Source: Leyella stercorea DSM 18206 (lineage in GTDB: Bacteria > Bacteroidota > Bacteroidia > Bacteroidales > Bacteroidaceae). From it: DNA of 50,543 nt. A program made the position numbers and the translations under genes. The notes below the pieces were generated by a model that saw only the letters and a list, made by a program, of their open reading frames with translations, had not been told where the DNA came from and made no database searches. This document shows positions 1-7,405 of the stretch, piece by piece (position 1 is the first letter of the stretch; each line of letters opens with the position of its first letter). The stretch spans positions 1 through 50,543 of the forward strand of contig NZ_JH379387.1 of assembly GCF_000235885.1 (NCBI RefSeq), written 5' to 3'.

Positions 1-35
1 ATGCTTAATCCCCCTGGTTTATCGGGTGAGCCATC

Positions 36-1289
36 ATGGGCGCAAAGTTCGGACCCGCGGCATATCTCTGGATAATCTTCGGCTGCATCTTCGCCGGTGC
101 CGTACACGACTACTTCGTGGGTATGCTCTCTATGCGCAACGGTGGTTGCGACCTGCCCGAACTCGTTCGGCGCTATCTCGGCGGAGCCGCATCTAAGGTG
201 TTGTTGGTGTTCGCTGTCTTCCTGCTCATTATGCTCGGCACGGTGTTCGTGTATAGCCCAGCCGAGATATTGCATGGCATAAGCGGTTCGACAACCATGT
301 GGATAACCATCATCTTCATCTATTACGTAGTGGCGACGATGCTACCTATCGACAAGATTATTGGTAAGATATACCCGCTCTTCTCATTCTCGCTGCTGTT
401 CATGGCTGTGGCACTGATGGCTGTGCTGTTCGTGAAGTGGCCTGCACTGCCCGAACTGTGGGATGGCGTGGGCAATATGGGTAAGGCTGCCGACCCGGCT
501 TCGTTCACCGATAATATTTTCCCGTGTCTGTTCATCACCATCGCCTGCGGTGCTATCAGTGGCTTCCACGCCACGCAGAGTCCGCTTATGGCTCGCTGTC
601 TCACGTCGGAACGCAAGGGTAGACCAATCTTCTACGGCGCAATGATTACGGAAGGACTCGTGGCACTCGTGTGGGCTACGGTGTCGATGTGGTTCTTCTA
701 CGACGCTCCGCAGCCAGGATACGCTCAGATTGGTGGAACCATGGCTAACGGACTGCATACGTCGGCACCCGTCGTTGTGAACCTTGTCTGCAAAGACTGG
801 CTCGGCATCGTGGGCGGCGTGCTCGCCATGCTCGGCGTGGTTGCTGCCCCGATAACAAGTGGCGACACTGCGTTCCGCTCAGCCCGTCTTATCATCGCTC
901 AGGCGCTGAAACTCAGTCAGCGTGCAAAGAAGAACCGTCTGTATATCTGCGTGCCGCTCTTCGCTGCATCGTTCGCCATGCTCGTTTGGCAGATGGAGAA
1001 CCCCGACGGCTTCAATACCATATGGCAGTACTTCGGATGGGCTAACCAGACGCTTTCTGTCTTCGCCCTCTGGACCATCACTGTTTATCTCGTTCGCGAG
1101 AGAAAGCCTTACGTCATAACGCTCGTGCCAGCCCTCTTTATGACTTGCGTCTGCACCACCTTCTTCATGGTGTCGAAGACTGCGCTCGGCTTGCCATACA
1201 CCGTGGGCTACGGCGTCGGCGCAACCGCACTCGTCGTTGCCGCCGTGTGGTTTGTGGTGTGGATGAAGAAGTCGAACTGCAAAGGCTGA
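36..1289 (+). CDS. cstA: CstA family carbon-starvation / peptide-pyruvate transporter, 5'-truncated
   Basis: Polytopic inner-membrane protein; CstA family members take up peptides or pyruvate during carbon starvation. What is visible is 417 residues with many hydrophobic segments and the family-typical start of the conserved region (MGAKFGPAAYLW, GCIFAGAVHDY, SMRNGG) and a later GDTAFRSARL segment. Family members are about 475-490 residues in Bacteroidales, so roughly the first 60-70 residues are missing. The ATG at 36 is an internal methionine, not a real start: the residues that normally precede it (a GTGPIFGAI-type stretch) should be coded by 1-35, but that stretch contains in-frame stops at 6 and 27 and looks frame-disrupted. 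It converges with radC across a shared terminator. Confidence is high for the family, low for substrate. Confidence 0.9.
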   Translation: MGAKFGPAAYLWIIFGCIFAGAVHDYFVGMLSMRNGGCDLPELVRRYLGGAASKVLLVFAVFLLIMLGTVFVYSPAEILHGISGSTTMWITIIFIYYVVATMLPIDKIIGKIYPLFSFSLLFMAVALMAVLFVKWPALPELWDGVGNMGKAADPASFTDNIFPCLFITIACGAISGFHATQSPLMARCLTSERKGRPIFYGAMITEGLVALVWATVSMWFFYDAPQPGYAQIGGTMANGLHTSAPVVVNLVCKDWLGIVGGVLAMLGVVAAPITSGDTAFRSARLIIAQALKLSQRAKKNRLYICVPLFAASFAMLVWQMENPDGFNTIWQYFGWANQTLSVFALWTITVYLVRERKPYVITLVPALFMTCVCTTFFMVSKTALGLPYTVGYGVGATALVVAAVWFVVWMKKSNCKG

Positions 1290-1307
1290 TACTTTCTTTA
1301 GCTAAAA

Positions 1308-1363
1308 AAACAAATGCTTCTATGTAACGTGCGTTTAGTGCTGTTACATAGAGGCATTTGTTT
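1308..1363. terminator. Bidirectional terminator between convergent cstA and radC
   Basis: Inverted repeat with 21-base arms (1308-1328 and 1343-1363) that match at 20 of 21 positions around a 14-base loop. The arms carry A-runs on the left and T-runs on the right, so the hairpin can end transcripts from both directions. Confidence 0.85.
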
Positions 1364-1376
1364 TATACATGAGCTG

Positions 1377-2132
1377 TCAAATCTTTCCCTCTTCAGCGTA
1401 ACTGTAGTAATTGCCGTCGGTGACGATGAGGTGGTCGATGAGGTAGAGGCGCATGGCATCGCACGCAGTCTTCAGTTTGTGCGTGATGCGGTCGTCGTCG
1501 CCAGAGGGGCGTGCGTTGCCGCTTGGGTGGTTGTGAATGAGCGTTAGCGTGGTGGCGTTGGCGAGCAGTGCTTCGCGCAGGATGACGCGCACGTCGACGG
1601 CAGTCTCGGTGAGTCCACCGTGCGAGAGCCGCACCGCCTTGATGAGTCGGAAACGCTGATTCATCAATAGTACCCATGCTTCCTCGGTGTCGAGGTCCTG
1701 CATCTTCGGGTGCATATACTCGTACACCGCCTGTGCCGACCCCATGTCAGGGCGTTCAGCAGCCTTCGTTGCCTGGCGTCGCTTGCCAAGTTCGCAGGCA
1801 GCAATGATGGTTATCGCCTTTGCTTCGCCGATACCCTTATACTGCATCAGTTCGTGCAGCGAGCGTTTGCCAAGCGTGTTGAGGTTGTTGTCGCAGGCAC
1901 TCAGTATGCGTTGCATCAGTGCTACGGCACTCTCGCTCGTGCTGCCCGAACCGATGAGAATTGCTAATAGTTCGGCATCGGAAAGTGCTTCAGTTCCGCG
2001 GTCGCGCAGCTTCTCGCGAGGGCGGTCGGCTTCGGAAAGGTCGGATATCTTCAGTTGAGAATTGTTTTTTAGTTGAGAATTGAGAGTTGAGAGTTGAGAG
2101 TTATGATTACTCTTGTTGCTTATGTCGTTCAT
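1377..2132 (-). CDS. radC: RadC/JAB-domain protein (DNA repair protein family)
   Basis: 251 residues. An N-terminal helix-hairpin-helix region (DRPREKL, ALSDAELLAILIGSG, YKGIGEAKA) is followed by a JAB/MPN metalloprotease-like domain with the HNHPSG..PSGDD metal-binding signature near the C-terminus. The family is abundant, but its biochemical role is unresolved despite the 'DNA repair' name. The start is set at the only ATG that precedes the conserved region (MNDISNK). This gives about 28 extra residues, many of them a repetitive N-S-Q-L pattern coded by the intergenic 'gttgaga' repeat at 2053-2102, so a non-ATG start further in is possible. Upstream lies a long repeat zone instead of a clear promoter. 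Confidence 0.9.
   Translation of the reverse strand: MNDISNKSNHNSQLSTLNSQLKNNSQLKISDLSEADRPREKLRDRGTEALSDAELLAILIGSGSTSESAVALMQRILSACDNNLNTLGKRSLHELMQYKGIGEAKAITIIAACELGKRRQATKAAERPDMGSAQAVYEYMHPKMQDLDTEEAWVLLMNQRFRLIKAVRLSHGGLTETAVDVRVILREALLANATTLTLIHNHPSGNARPSGDDDRITHKLKTACDAMRLYLIDHLIVTDGNYYSYAEEGKI
2053..2102. repeat. 'agttgaga' simple repeat read as the RadC N-terminus
   Basis: Five to six imperfect copies of agttgaga/agttgagaatt. This repeat type is common between genes in Bacteroidales, and relatives occur at 3574-3615 and 49781-49844 here. It lies within the predicted radC coding region and codes the NSQL repeats. Confidence 0.7.
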
Positions 2133-2168
2133 AGGTTGTTGTATTAATAGAAAGACGAAGGTTTGTTT

Positions 2169-2520
2169 TAGAATTTCCCACAGAACTCGCAGAACACACA
2201 GAATCTCTTGCTGAGATGTATTCCCACAGATTGCACGGATGTGCACAGATGTTGGAAATTTCTGTGAATTCTGTGTGTTCTGTGGGAACACGACGCAGCC
2301 TAACAATCTGTGTGCATCCGTACAATCAGTGGGAGACCCCCACAGAATTTCTTGCTGAGATGTATTCCCACAGAACGCGCAGAACACACAGAATTTTTTG
2401 CTGAGATGTTCTTCCACAGATTGCACAGATGTTGGAAAGTTCTGTGAATTCTGCGTGTTCTGTGGGAACACAACGCAGCCTAACAATCTGTGTGCATCTG
2501 TGCAATCTGTGGGAGACGCA
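2169..2520. repeat. Duplicated 'cacagatt / cacagaac' repeat block with internal dyads
   Basis: The 419-base stretch between radC and the next gene holds no gene. It is made of two diverged copies of a roughly 150-base unit, about 2178-2338 and 2369-2517. Each contains cccacaga(a/t)... segments followed by their near reverse complements (ttctgtgtgttctgtggg; caatctgtg), so each copy could fold into a large hairpin. The copies share the centre 'aacgcagcctaacaatctg' and lie about 190 bases apart. Confidence 0.75.
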
Positions 2521-2551
2521 CCGCACCAAGACAATCTGTGGGAGGAAATTC

Positions 2552-3565
2552 TTATTTGTAAAAGTTTTTCTCGAACGCTGCGAATTCCGACTTACCTCGT
2601 ACGCAGCGTTTCCACCATGCCTCGATGAAGCCGAAGCCGTAGCCCATGAGCTGCACGTAGGCAGCAGCGATGCTCTGCACACCAATCTTCAAGCTGCGGT
2701 TGAGGCGAGCCGAGTCGATGCAGATGAGGAGCGAGTAGAGCGCGAGCGGCACGAGTGGCAGCCACGCCAAGGTGGGGCAGAGTGCGAGCAGCACGATGCA
2801 GAGCGCGAGCATGGAGAGTACACCCACGGTGAACACCATAGGCAGCATGTGTACCAGTTTCAGCGACTCGGGATATTTCTTGTAAAGATTGATGCGTGCG
2901 ATGCCCGAGTTGTACACCTGTCGGAAGAACTTGCGCAGGTCGGTGCGGCGCTTGTGCCACACCCATGCCTCGGGGAAGAGTCGGCAGCGCAGTCCGGCTT
3001 TGAAGATGCGTATGGAGAAGTCGATGTCCTCGCCGAAGCGCATCTTCGAGAATCCGCCCAGCTCCATGTATCGGTCGCGTCGCACGCCCATGTTGAACGA
3101 GCGTGGGTAGAACTTGTCGAGCTTCTTCTTTCCGCCGCGTATGCCACCGGTGGTGAAGAACGAGGTCATGGAGTAGGATATGGCTTTCTGAGTGTCGGTG
3201 AACGACGGGTGAGAGCTGTCCGGACCGCCAAAGGCATCGGCAGGCTCTCGCTGCAGCTCGGCTGACACGGCAGCCAGATAGCCCTCGGGCAGTACAACGT
3301 CGGAGTCGAGGATAAGCACGTAGTCGCCCTGCGCACGCTCCACACCGTAGTTGCGTGTCTGTCCAGGTCCGGAGTTGGGTTTAGTGAAATACTGGATGTT
3401 GAGTTGCTGCGCGTACTTCTCGCACACCTCCTGACAAGGCACGGCAGAGCCGTCCTCTACCACTACCACCTCAAAGTCGGTCTCCGACTGGTGTGTGAGG
3501 CTTTCGAGCAATTCGTCCACTTCGTCCGGACGATTGTAAACGGGAATAATTATGCTGTATTTCAT
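2552..3565 (-). CDS. Family 2 glycosyltransferase with C-terminal membrane segments
   Basis: 337 residues. The start is taken at MKYSIIIPVYNRPDEV, the normal first strand of a GT-A fold; upstream codons come from simple-sequence repeats. GT2 features are visible: IIPVYNR, VVVEDGS, a DSDVVLP metal-binding DxD equivalent, and FGEDIDFSIR, which corresponds to the ED catalytic-base region. After about residue 230 there are hydrophobic stretches (LPMVFTVGVLSMLALCIVLL and a second one), so it is probably membrane-anchored and transfers sugar on the cytoplasmic side. Donor and acceptor cannot be told. It lies between efp and radC on the same strand, separated from both by repeats. Confidence 0.85.
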   Translation of the reverse strand: MKYSIIIPVYNRPDEVDELLESLTHQSETDFEVVVVEDGSAVPCQEVCEKYAQQLNIQYFTKPNSGPGQTRNYGVERAQGDYVLILDSDVVLPEGYLAAVSAELQREPADAFGGPDSSHPSFTDTQKAISYSMTSFFTTGGIRGGKKKLDKFYPRSFNMGVRRDRYMELGGFSKMRFGEDIDFSIRIFKAGLRCRLFPEAWVWHKRRTDLRKFFRQVYNSGIARINLYKKYPESLKLVHMLPMVFTVGVLSMLALCIVLLALCPTLAWLPLVPLALYSLLICIDSARLNRSLKIGVQSIAAAYVQLMGYGFGFIEAWWKRCVRGKSEFAAFEKNFYK

Positions 3566-3573
3566 TTCTTTAT

Positions 3574-3615
3574 AGTTGACGAGTTGGCAAGTTGACGAGT
3601 TGACGAGTTGGCAAG
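3574..3615. repeat. Tandem 'gttgacgagttggcaa' repeat
   Basis: About 42 bases of imperfect gttgacgagttggcaa/gttgacgagt units directly upstream of the glycosyltransferase start. Just beyond it, the stretch at 3626-3640 (gagtaaaaaagtaaa) and its reverse complement near 3683-3697 form a further dyad. A similar tttttactctttta stretch recurs near 44390-44408. Confidence 0.65.
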
Positions 3616-3728
3616 AAACGAAAAAGAGTAAAAAAGTAAAGAGCACGATGAGGGCGCGTTAGCCGTTATCCCCAATGCTTTTTACTTTTTTACTCTTTAC
3701 TATTTCTTATTCTGTTGCTCGATAAGGA

Positions 3729-4295
3729 TTACTCCTTAACGCGCTGCAGGTAGCTACCGTCGCGTGTGTCAACCTGAACGAGGTCGCCTTCGTTAACGAA
3801 AAGAGGCACGCGAATCTCTACGCCAGTCTCGAGAGTTGCCGGCTTGAGAGTGTTTGTAGCAGTATCGCCCTTGATGCCCGGCTCAGAGTGAGTAACGCGG
3901 AGGTTAGTCTTAACCGGCATTTCGCCGAAGAGCACAGTCTCTGTAGAAGCGTCAGAAACGACCTCAACGATGTCGCTCTCCTTCATGAAGTCAACACCAG
4001 TGATGAGGTTGCCAGCGATAGGAATCTGGTCGTAAGTCTCCTGGTTCATGAAGATATAGTCGTCGCCCTCCTTGTAGAGGTACTGATACGGACGGCGCTC
4101 TACGCGTACGTCCTCAAGTTTCTCGCTGATGTCGAAGCGACGCTCCAACACGCGACCGTCAACAACGTTCTTCAACTTAACGCGCATGAAGGTGTTGCCC
4201 TTACCCGGCTTTACATGAAGGAAGTCGATTACGAAGAAGAGCTTGCCGTCCATACGGATGCAAGTTCCCATCTTGATGTCTTGTGAGTTAATCAT
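3729..4295 (-). CDS. efp: Translation elongation factor P
   Basis: 188 residues, the usual EF-P length. EF-P relieves ribosome stalling at consecutive prolines. The KOW-like N-terminal domain carries the loop PGKG with Lys32 at the tip, the position modified in organisms with EpmA/B-type or other systems. The two following OB domains are complete (VKLKNVVDGRVLERRF; TALKPATLETG-like region; C-terminal DTRDGSYLQRVKE). Start is the ATG at 4295 (MINSQDIKMGT). A TAACTTTG promoter element lies about 46 bases upstream on the minus strand. Confidence 0.97.
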   Translation of the reverse strand: MINSQDIKMGTCIRMDGKLFFVIDFLHVKPGKGNTFMRVKLKNVVDGRVLERRFDISEKLEDVRVERRPYQYLYKEGDDYIFMNQETYDQIPIAGNLITGVDFMKESDIVEVVSDASTETVLFGEMPVKTNLRVTHSEPGIKGDTATNTLKPATLETGVEIRVPLFVNEGDLVQVDTRDGSYLQRVKE

Positions 4296-4340
4296 TGCTA
4301 TTTTTATTTATATTATTGTATTGTTTCCCAAAAATCGTTG

Positions 4341-4348
4341 CAAAGTTA
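4341..4348 (-). promoter_or_regulatory. -7 element for efp
   Basis: The minus strand reads TAACTTTG, a match to the Bacteroidetes -7 consensus TAnnTTTG. The best -33 TTG candidate is 22 bases upstream, slightly far. The rest of the 4296-4609 interval is AT-rich and holds only this and the rpmH promoter. Confidence 0.5.
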
Positions 4349-4534
4349 CTGAAAATCATGCACAAAAATGCAAGCTTATCTGTTTTTTTTACTCTAACAC
4401 ATCTTTATTTGCTAAATCGGGCATGAAAACGAAGAAAACATACGTGTGGTATGACTTTTATGAGACATAGACGAGCTAATAAGGTGGAAAAGTGTAGAAA
4501 AAACTAAAAAATGCAGCTAAAAAACGCTCAACTC

Positions 4535-4565
4535 TTTGTTGTTTAAAAAAATATGAGTAATTTTG
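4535..4565 (+). promoter_or_regulatory. Promoter of rpmH
   Basis: TTTG at 4535-4538, a 19-base spacer, then TAATTTTG at 4558-4565, a full match to the Bacteroidetes TTTG-N19/21-TAnnTTTG pattern. It is followed by an A-rich leader to the rpmH start at 4610. Confidence 0.8.
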
Positions 4566-4609
4566 CAACCCAAAAGTGTGAATAATAACAAATAAATAAA
4601 AATAAGACA

Positions 4610-4765
4610 ATGAAAAGAACATTTCAGCCGCACAATCGTCGCCGCGTAAACAAGCATGGTTTCCGTGAGCGTATGGCTACAAAGAATGGTCGTCGCGTAT
4701 TGGCTTCTCGCCGCGCACATGGCCGCAAGAAGTTGACTGTATCTGACGAGCACCACGGAAAGTAG
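4610..4765 (+). CDS. rpmH: Ribosomal protein bL34
   Basis: 51 residues beginning [20 protein letters not shown], the diagnostic L34 start, with [22 protein letters not shown] following. It is a basic 50S subunit protein. The C-terminal tail SDEHHGK is slightly longer than in E. coli (46 residues). Its own promoter lies upstream and a terminator downstream, so it looks monocistronic. Confidence 0.97.
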   Translation: MKRTFQPHNRRRVNKHGFRERMATKNGRRVLASRRAHGRKKLTVSDEHHGK

Positions 4766-4824
4766 TCGGCTGCGCCCGTTAGGGAATGGCAGACTGCGCG
4801 TGTCGCACGCAGACTTGTGACGAC

Positions 4825-4866
4825 AAAAGGCAGCAAGAACTCCGAAAGGAATGCTTGCTGCCTTTT
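4825..4866 (+). terminator. Rho-independent terminator of rpmH
   Basis: Perfect 13-base arms AAAAGGCAGCAAG (4825-4837) and CTTGCTGCCTTTT (4854-4866) around a 16-base loop, ending in a T-run. Confidence 0.9.
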
Positions 4867-4895
4867 AACGTTTTAAACAAAAATATTGCGAAAAA

Positions 4896-4927
4896 TTTGG
4901 CTAATCAGCAAATAATCAGTAACTTTG
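4896..4927 (+). promoter_or_regulatory. Promoter of rpsU
   Basis: TTTG at 4896-4899, a 20-base gap, then TAACTTTG at 4920-4927. The transcript would have a leader of about 60 bases before rpsU. Confidence 0.8.
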
Positions 4928-4993
4928 CACCCGCTTTAGTGGTATAGTGCCACAGGTAATAATGTATAACTATTTAAATTAAAAGAAACAAAA

Positions 4994-5185
4994 ATGATTA
5001 TTGTACAGGTAAAAGACGGTGAGAACATCGAAAGAGCACTCAAGAAGTTTAAGAGAAAGTTTGAGAAGACAGGCGTAGTGAAGGAACTCCGCGCTCGTCA
5101 GCAGTACAACAAGCCTTCTGTACTTAAGAGACTCAAGATGGAGCACGCTATCTACGTACAGCAGCTCCGTGCTAACGAGGAGTAA
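4994..5185 (+). CDS. rpsU: Ribosomal protein bS21
   Basis: 63 residues, MIIVQVKDGENIERALKKFK..., matching small-subunit protein S21 along its length. In Bacteroidetes ribosomes bS21 helps to bury the 16S anti-Shine-Dalgarno sequence, which fits the lack of Shine-Dalgarno sequences in this window. No Shine-Dalgarno is seen before this gene either (the leader is A-rich). Own promoter and terminator. Confidence 0.97.
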   Translation: MIIVQVKDGENIERALKKFKRKFEKTGVVKELRARQQYNKPSVLKRLKMEHAIYVQQLRANEE

Positions 5186-5333
5186 TCTCCCCATTTCGAC
5201 TAACATTTAATATGACGCGCACGCTTTGGGGTGAGCGCAGTCGGATGAACCAGGAGGTGTACACACTCAGACATATAATCATTCAAAAATACACATGCTA
5301 ACTCACTTTTGTTAAAAGTAGGACAAGCAGATG

Positions 5334-5374
5334 ACGGCAATAGCAGTTCGTTAATGAGCAGCTATTGCCGTTTT
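5334..5374 (+). terminator. Terminator downstream of rpsU
   Basis: Perfect 11-base arms ACGGCAATAGC (5334-5344) and GCTATTGCCGT (5361-5371), then TTT. The rest of 5186-5529 shows no supported gene. Confidence 0.85.
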
Positions 5375-5529
5375 GTGTTTGTCGTGAGTCTCACAGTAAA
5401 ATTCTTTCTCTATTCAATATGTGTGCACATCTGGTGAGGTAATATACACCCCGTGAGGTGCAAAGTGCGACGAATAGGTATCAAAACACCTCATAAAACG
5501 TGAAAAAACGAAAAAATACGAACGAAAAC

Positions 5530-5560
5530 TTGCGAATAATAAAAATTCATCGTATATTCG
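5530..5560 (+). promoter_or_regulatory. Probable promoter of the tyrosine recombinase gene
   Basis: TTG at 5530-5532, 20 bases, TATATTCG at 5553-5560 (one mismatch to TAnnTTTG), leaving a very short leader before the ATG at 5580. Confidence 0.5.
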
Positions 5561-5579
5561 TAGCGAAAAACAAAACGAT

Positions 5580-6485
5580 ATGCAAAAAGGTATTGACGGC
5601 TTTCTCGACTATCTGCGCTACGAGCGCAATCGCTCGGAGAATACAGTGGAGAGTTATCGTCGCGATCTTGAAGCATTCGAATGTTATTTCAGCACACTCG
5701 ATAGCGAATTGACATTCGCAACGGTGGATACGGATATAGTGCGCGACTGGATGGAGTATATGCTCGAACAAGGCAATCGCGCCACATCAGTGGCACGCCG
5801 ACTCAGTGCACTGAAGACCTACTACCGCTATCTCCTTGCAAGAGGATATGTAGAGCACGATCCGGCACACATAGTCTATCGCCCAAAGACCGACAGACCA
5901 TTGCCACAGTTCGTCAGAGAAGAGCAGATGGATCAATTGCTCGACCATACGGAGTGGGGTGATACGTACGAAGCGCAACTCGAACGCACGATAGTGCTCA
6001 TGTTTTACGAAACAGGTATGCGTCTTTCAGAACTCACCTCGCTCAACGATAGTTCGGTAGACTATGCACGTAGCGAGATACGCGTACATGGCAAGGGTAA
6101 TAAGCAGCGAGCCATACCATTCGGCGGTGAGCTTGCCGAAGCACTCCGCTCATACACAGCATTGCGCGATGCGGAGGTGGCGCACAAAAACACCACAGCA
6201 CTCTTTCGTACACAGCGAGGTGGACGCATGACTAACCCTCAGGTGCGCGAGATAGTGAGACGGCAACTCTCCACTGTGACCAATCTGAAGAAACGCTCGC
6301 CGCACGTGCTGCGTCATACCTTCGCTACCGCTATGCTCAATAATGGAGCTAATATCGAGAACGTGCAAAAGCTGCTCGGGCACGAACGTTTGTCAACCAC
6401 CGAAATATACACCCACACCTCGTTCGAGCAACTAAAGCAAGCGTATAGTGAGGCGCATCCACGAAGCGGTACACCGCAAGAGTGA
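5580..6485 (+). CDS. XerC/XerD-type tyrosine recombinase
   Basis: 301 residues, the standard Xer length. The N-terminal SAM-like core-binding domain (FLDYLRYERNRSENTVESYRR) is followed by the catalytic domain with all expected residues: Arg148 (ETGMRLSEL), Lys172 (HGKGNKQR), His242 and Arg245 (HVLRHTFAT), His268 (LLGHERLS) and the nucleophile Tyr277 (TEIYTHT). The steady position between rpsU and hpf, with no element boundaries, points to a housekeeping chromosome-dimer resolvase (XerC or XerD) and not a mobile-element integrase; which of the two cannot be decided here. It is 60 bases from hpf and may be cotranscribed. Confidence 0.92.
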   Translation: MQKGIDGFLDYLRYERNRSENTVESYRRDLEAFECYFSTLDSELTFATVDTDIVRDWMEYMLEQGNRATSVARRLSALKTYYRYLLARGYVEHDPAHIVYRPKTDRPLPQFVREEQMDQLLDHTEWGDTYEAQLERTIVLMFYETGMRLSELTSLNDSSVDYARSEIRVHGKGNKQRAIPFGGELAEALRSYTALRDAEVAHKNTTALFRTQRGGRMTNPQVREIVRRQLSTVTNLKKRSPHVLRHTFATAMLNNGANIENVQKLLGHERLSTTEIYTHTSFEQLKQAYSEAHPRSGTPQE

Positions 6486-6533
6486 TACACCTTAATTATA
6501 TATATAGTAACACAAATGACCTTAAACAAAGAA

Positions 6534-6540
6534 AAGGAGG
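6534..6540 (+). promoter_or_regulatory. Strong Shine-Dalgarno sequence of hpf
   Basis: AAGGAGG followed by ACACT and then ATG (6546). This is a perfect Shine-Dalgarno at ideal distance. It decides the hpf start over the in-frame ATG at 6516, and it stands out because the other genes here lack one. Confidence 0.75.
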
Positions 6541-6545
6541 ACACT

Positions 6546-6845
6546 ATGAACGTAAAAATTCAGTCAATTCACTTTGACGCTACCGAAAAACTACAGGAAT
6601 TCATCGAGAAGAAAGTTGCAAAGCTTGAGAAGACATTCGAGGATATTAGCAACGCAGAAGTGCAGCTTAAAGTAGTAAAGCCAGCCACTGCGCAGAACAA
6701 GGAGACAAGTCTTGAAGTAACCGTTCCAGGACAGAAACTCTTCGTTGAGAAAACATGCGACACCTTCGAAGAAGGCATCGATCTCTGTGTAGATGCAATG
6801 AAGGTACAACTTACTAAATTTAAGGAAAAAACACGCAAGATGTAA
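6546..6845 (+). CDS. hpf: Ribosome hibernation-promoting factor (HPF/RaiA family, short form)
   Basis: 99 residues, beginning MNVKIQSIHFDATEKLQEFI, the usual start of Bacteroidales HPF. The beta-alpha fold binds the 30S decoding region and inactivates ribosomes in stationary phase. Only the S30AE domain is present (short form), with the central VQLKVVKP and late DTFEEGIDLCVDAMKVQL helix. An in-frame ATG 10 codons upstream (6516) is rejected because the strong Shine-Dalgarno lies between the two ATGs and the family begins at the later one. It sits between the recombinase and the tRNA/tuf operon. Confidence 0.93.
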   Translation: MNVKIQSIHFDATEKLQEFIEKKVAKLEKTFEDISNAEVQLKVVKPATAQNKETSLEVTVPGQKLFVEKTCDTFEEGIDLCVDAMKVQLTKFKEKTRKM

Positions 6846-6864
6846 AAAAAAAAGCCGAAAAGTT

Positions 6865-6894
6865 TTGGCGAATAAAAAATAAGTCGTATCTTTG
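6865..6894 (+). promoter_or_regulatory. Promoter of the tRNA-tuf operon
   Basis: TTG at 6865-6867 (within TTTTGG), a 19-base spacer, TATCTTTG at 6887-6894. It lies about 50 bases before the first tRNA and probably drives the four tRNAs, tuf and perhaps genes beyond. Confidence 0.8.
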
Positions 6895-6946
6895 CAGCCG
6901 TTTTAGAACATGTCCTAAATGCAATCTTAAACGGCTGCAAGGATTT

Positions 6947-7020
6947 GCCTCTTTAGCTCAGTTGGCCAGAGCACGTGATTTGTAATCTCGGGGTCGTTGG
7001 TTCGAATCCGACAAGAGGCT
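6947..7020 (+). tRNA. tRNA-Thr (anticodon UGU)
   Basis: 74 bases. Acceptor GCCTCTT/AAGAGGC pairs perfectly, T-loop TTCGAAT, anticodon loop TTTGTAA giving UGU. The anticodon stem has one T-T mismatch. First of four clustered tRNAs before tuf. Confidence 0.95.
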
Positions 7021-7087
7021 CAAACAAACAGAAAACCTGAACGCAGTTTTTCTTCAGTATCTAAACGATACATTTACTAAAAGGATT

Positions 7088-7169
7088 GGGTGGTTACCAG
7101 AGTGGCCAAATGGGGCAGACTGTAAATCTGCTGGCGATGCCTTCGGTGGTTCGAATCCATCACCACCCA
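7088..7169 (+). tRNA. tRNA-Tyr (anticodon GUA)
   Basis: 82 bases with the long variable arm of a class II tRNA. Acceptor GGGTGGT/ACCACCC, anticodon stem GCAGA/TCTGC around loop CTGTAAA, so GUA. Confidence 0.95.
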
Positions 7170-7184
7170 CTTTCACTTCTTTTT

Positions 7185-7257
7185 GCGGAAATAGCTCAGT
7201 TGATAGAGCACTAGCCTTCCAAGCTGGGGGTCGCGGGTTTGAGCCCCGTTTTCCGCT
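7185..7257 (+). tRNA. tRNA-Gly (anticodon UCC)
   Basis: 73 bases. Acceptor GCGGAAA/TTTCCGC, anticodon loop CTTCCAA giving UCC. Confidence 0.95.
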
Positions 7258-7264
7258 CTAAGTT

Positions 7265-7336
<72 letters not shown>

Positions 7337-7405
7337 CTGCTTCTATTCTTAAATCAAGAATCGGGGAAAAACGAACATTCAATTTATATATAAAATAAGA
7401 AAGCT

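Noticed and set aside
2429..3265. Plus-strand open frame opposite the glycosyltransferase
   Set aside because: Begins in the repeat block and is antisense to a gene with clear GT2 motifs.
5212..5301. Small open frame of 29 codons after rpsU (MTRTLWGERSRM...)
   Set aside because: No family resemblance, no ribosome-binding evidence and it lies before the rpsU terminator; kept out as chance.
5580..6485. Mobile-element integrase
   Set aside because: Length, complete Xer residues and core-gene neighbours without attachment-site repeats point to a housekeeping Xer recombinase.
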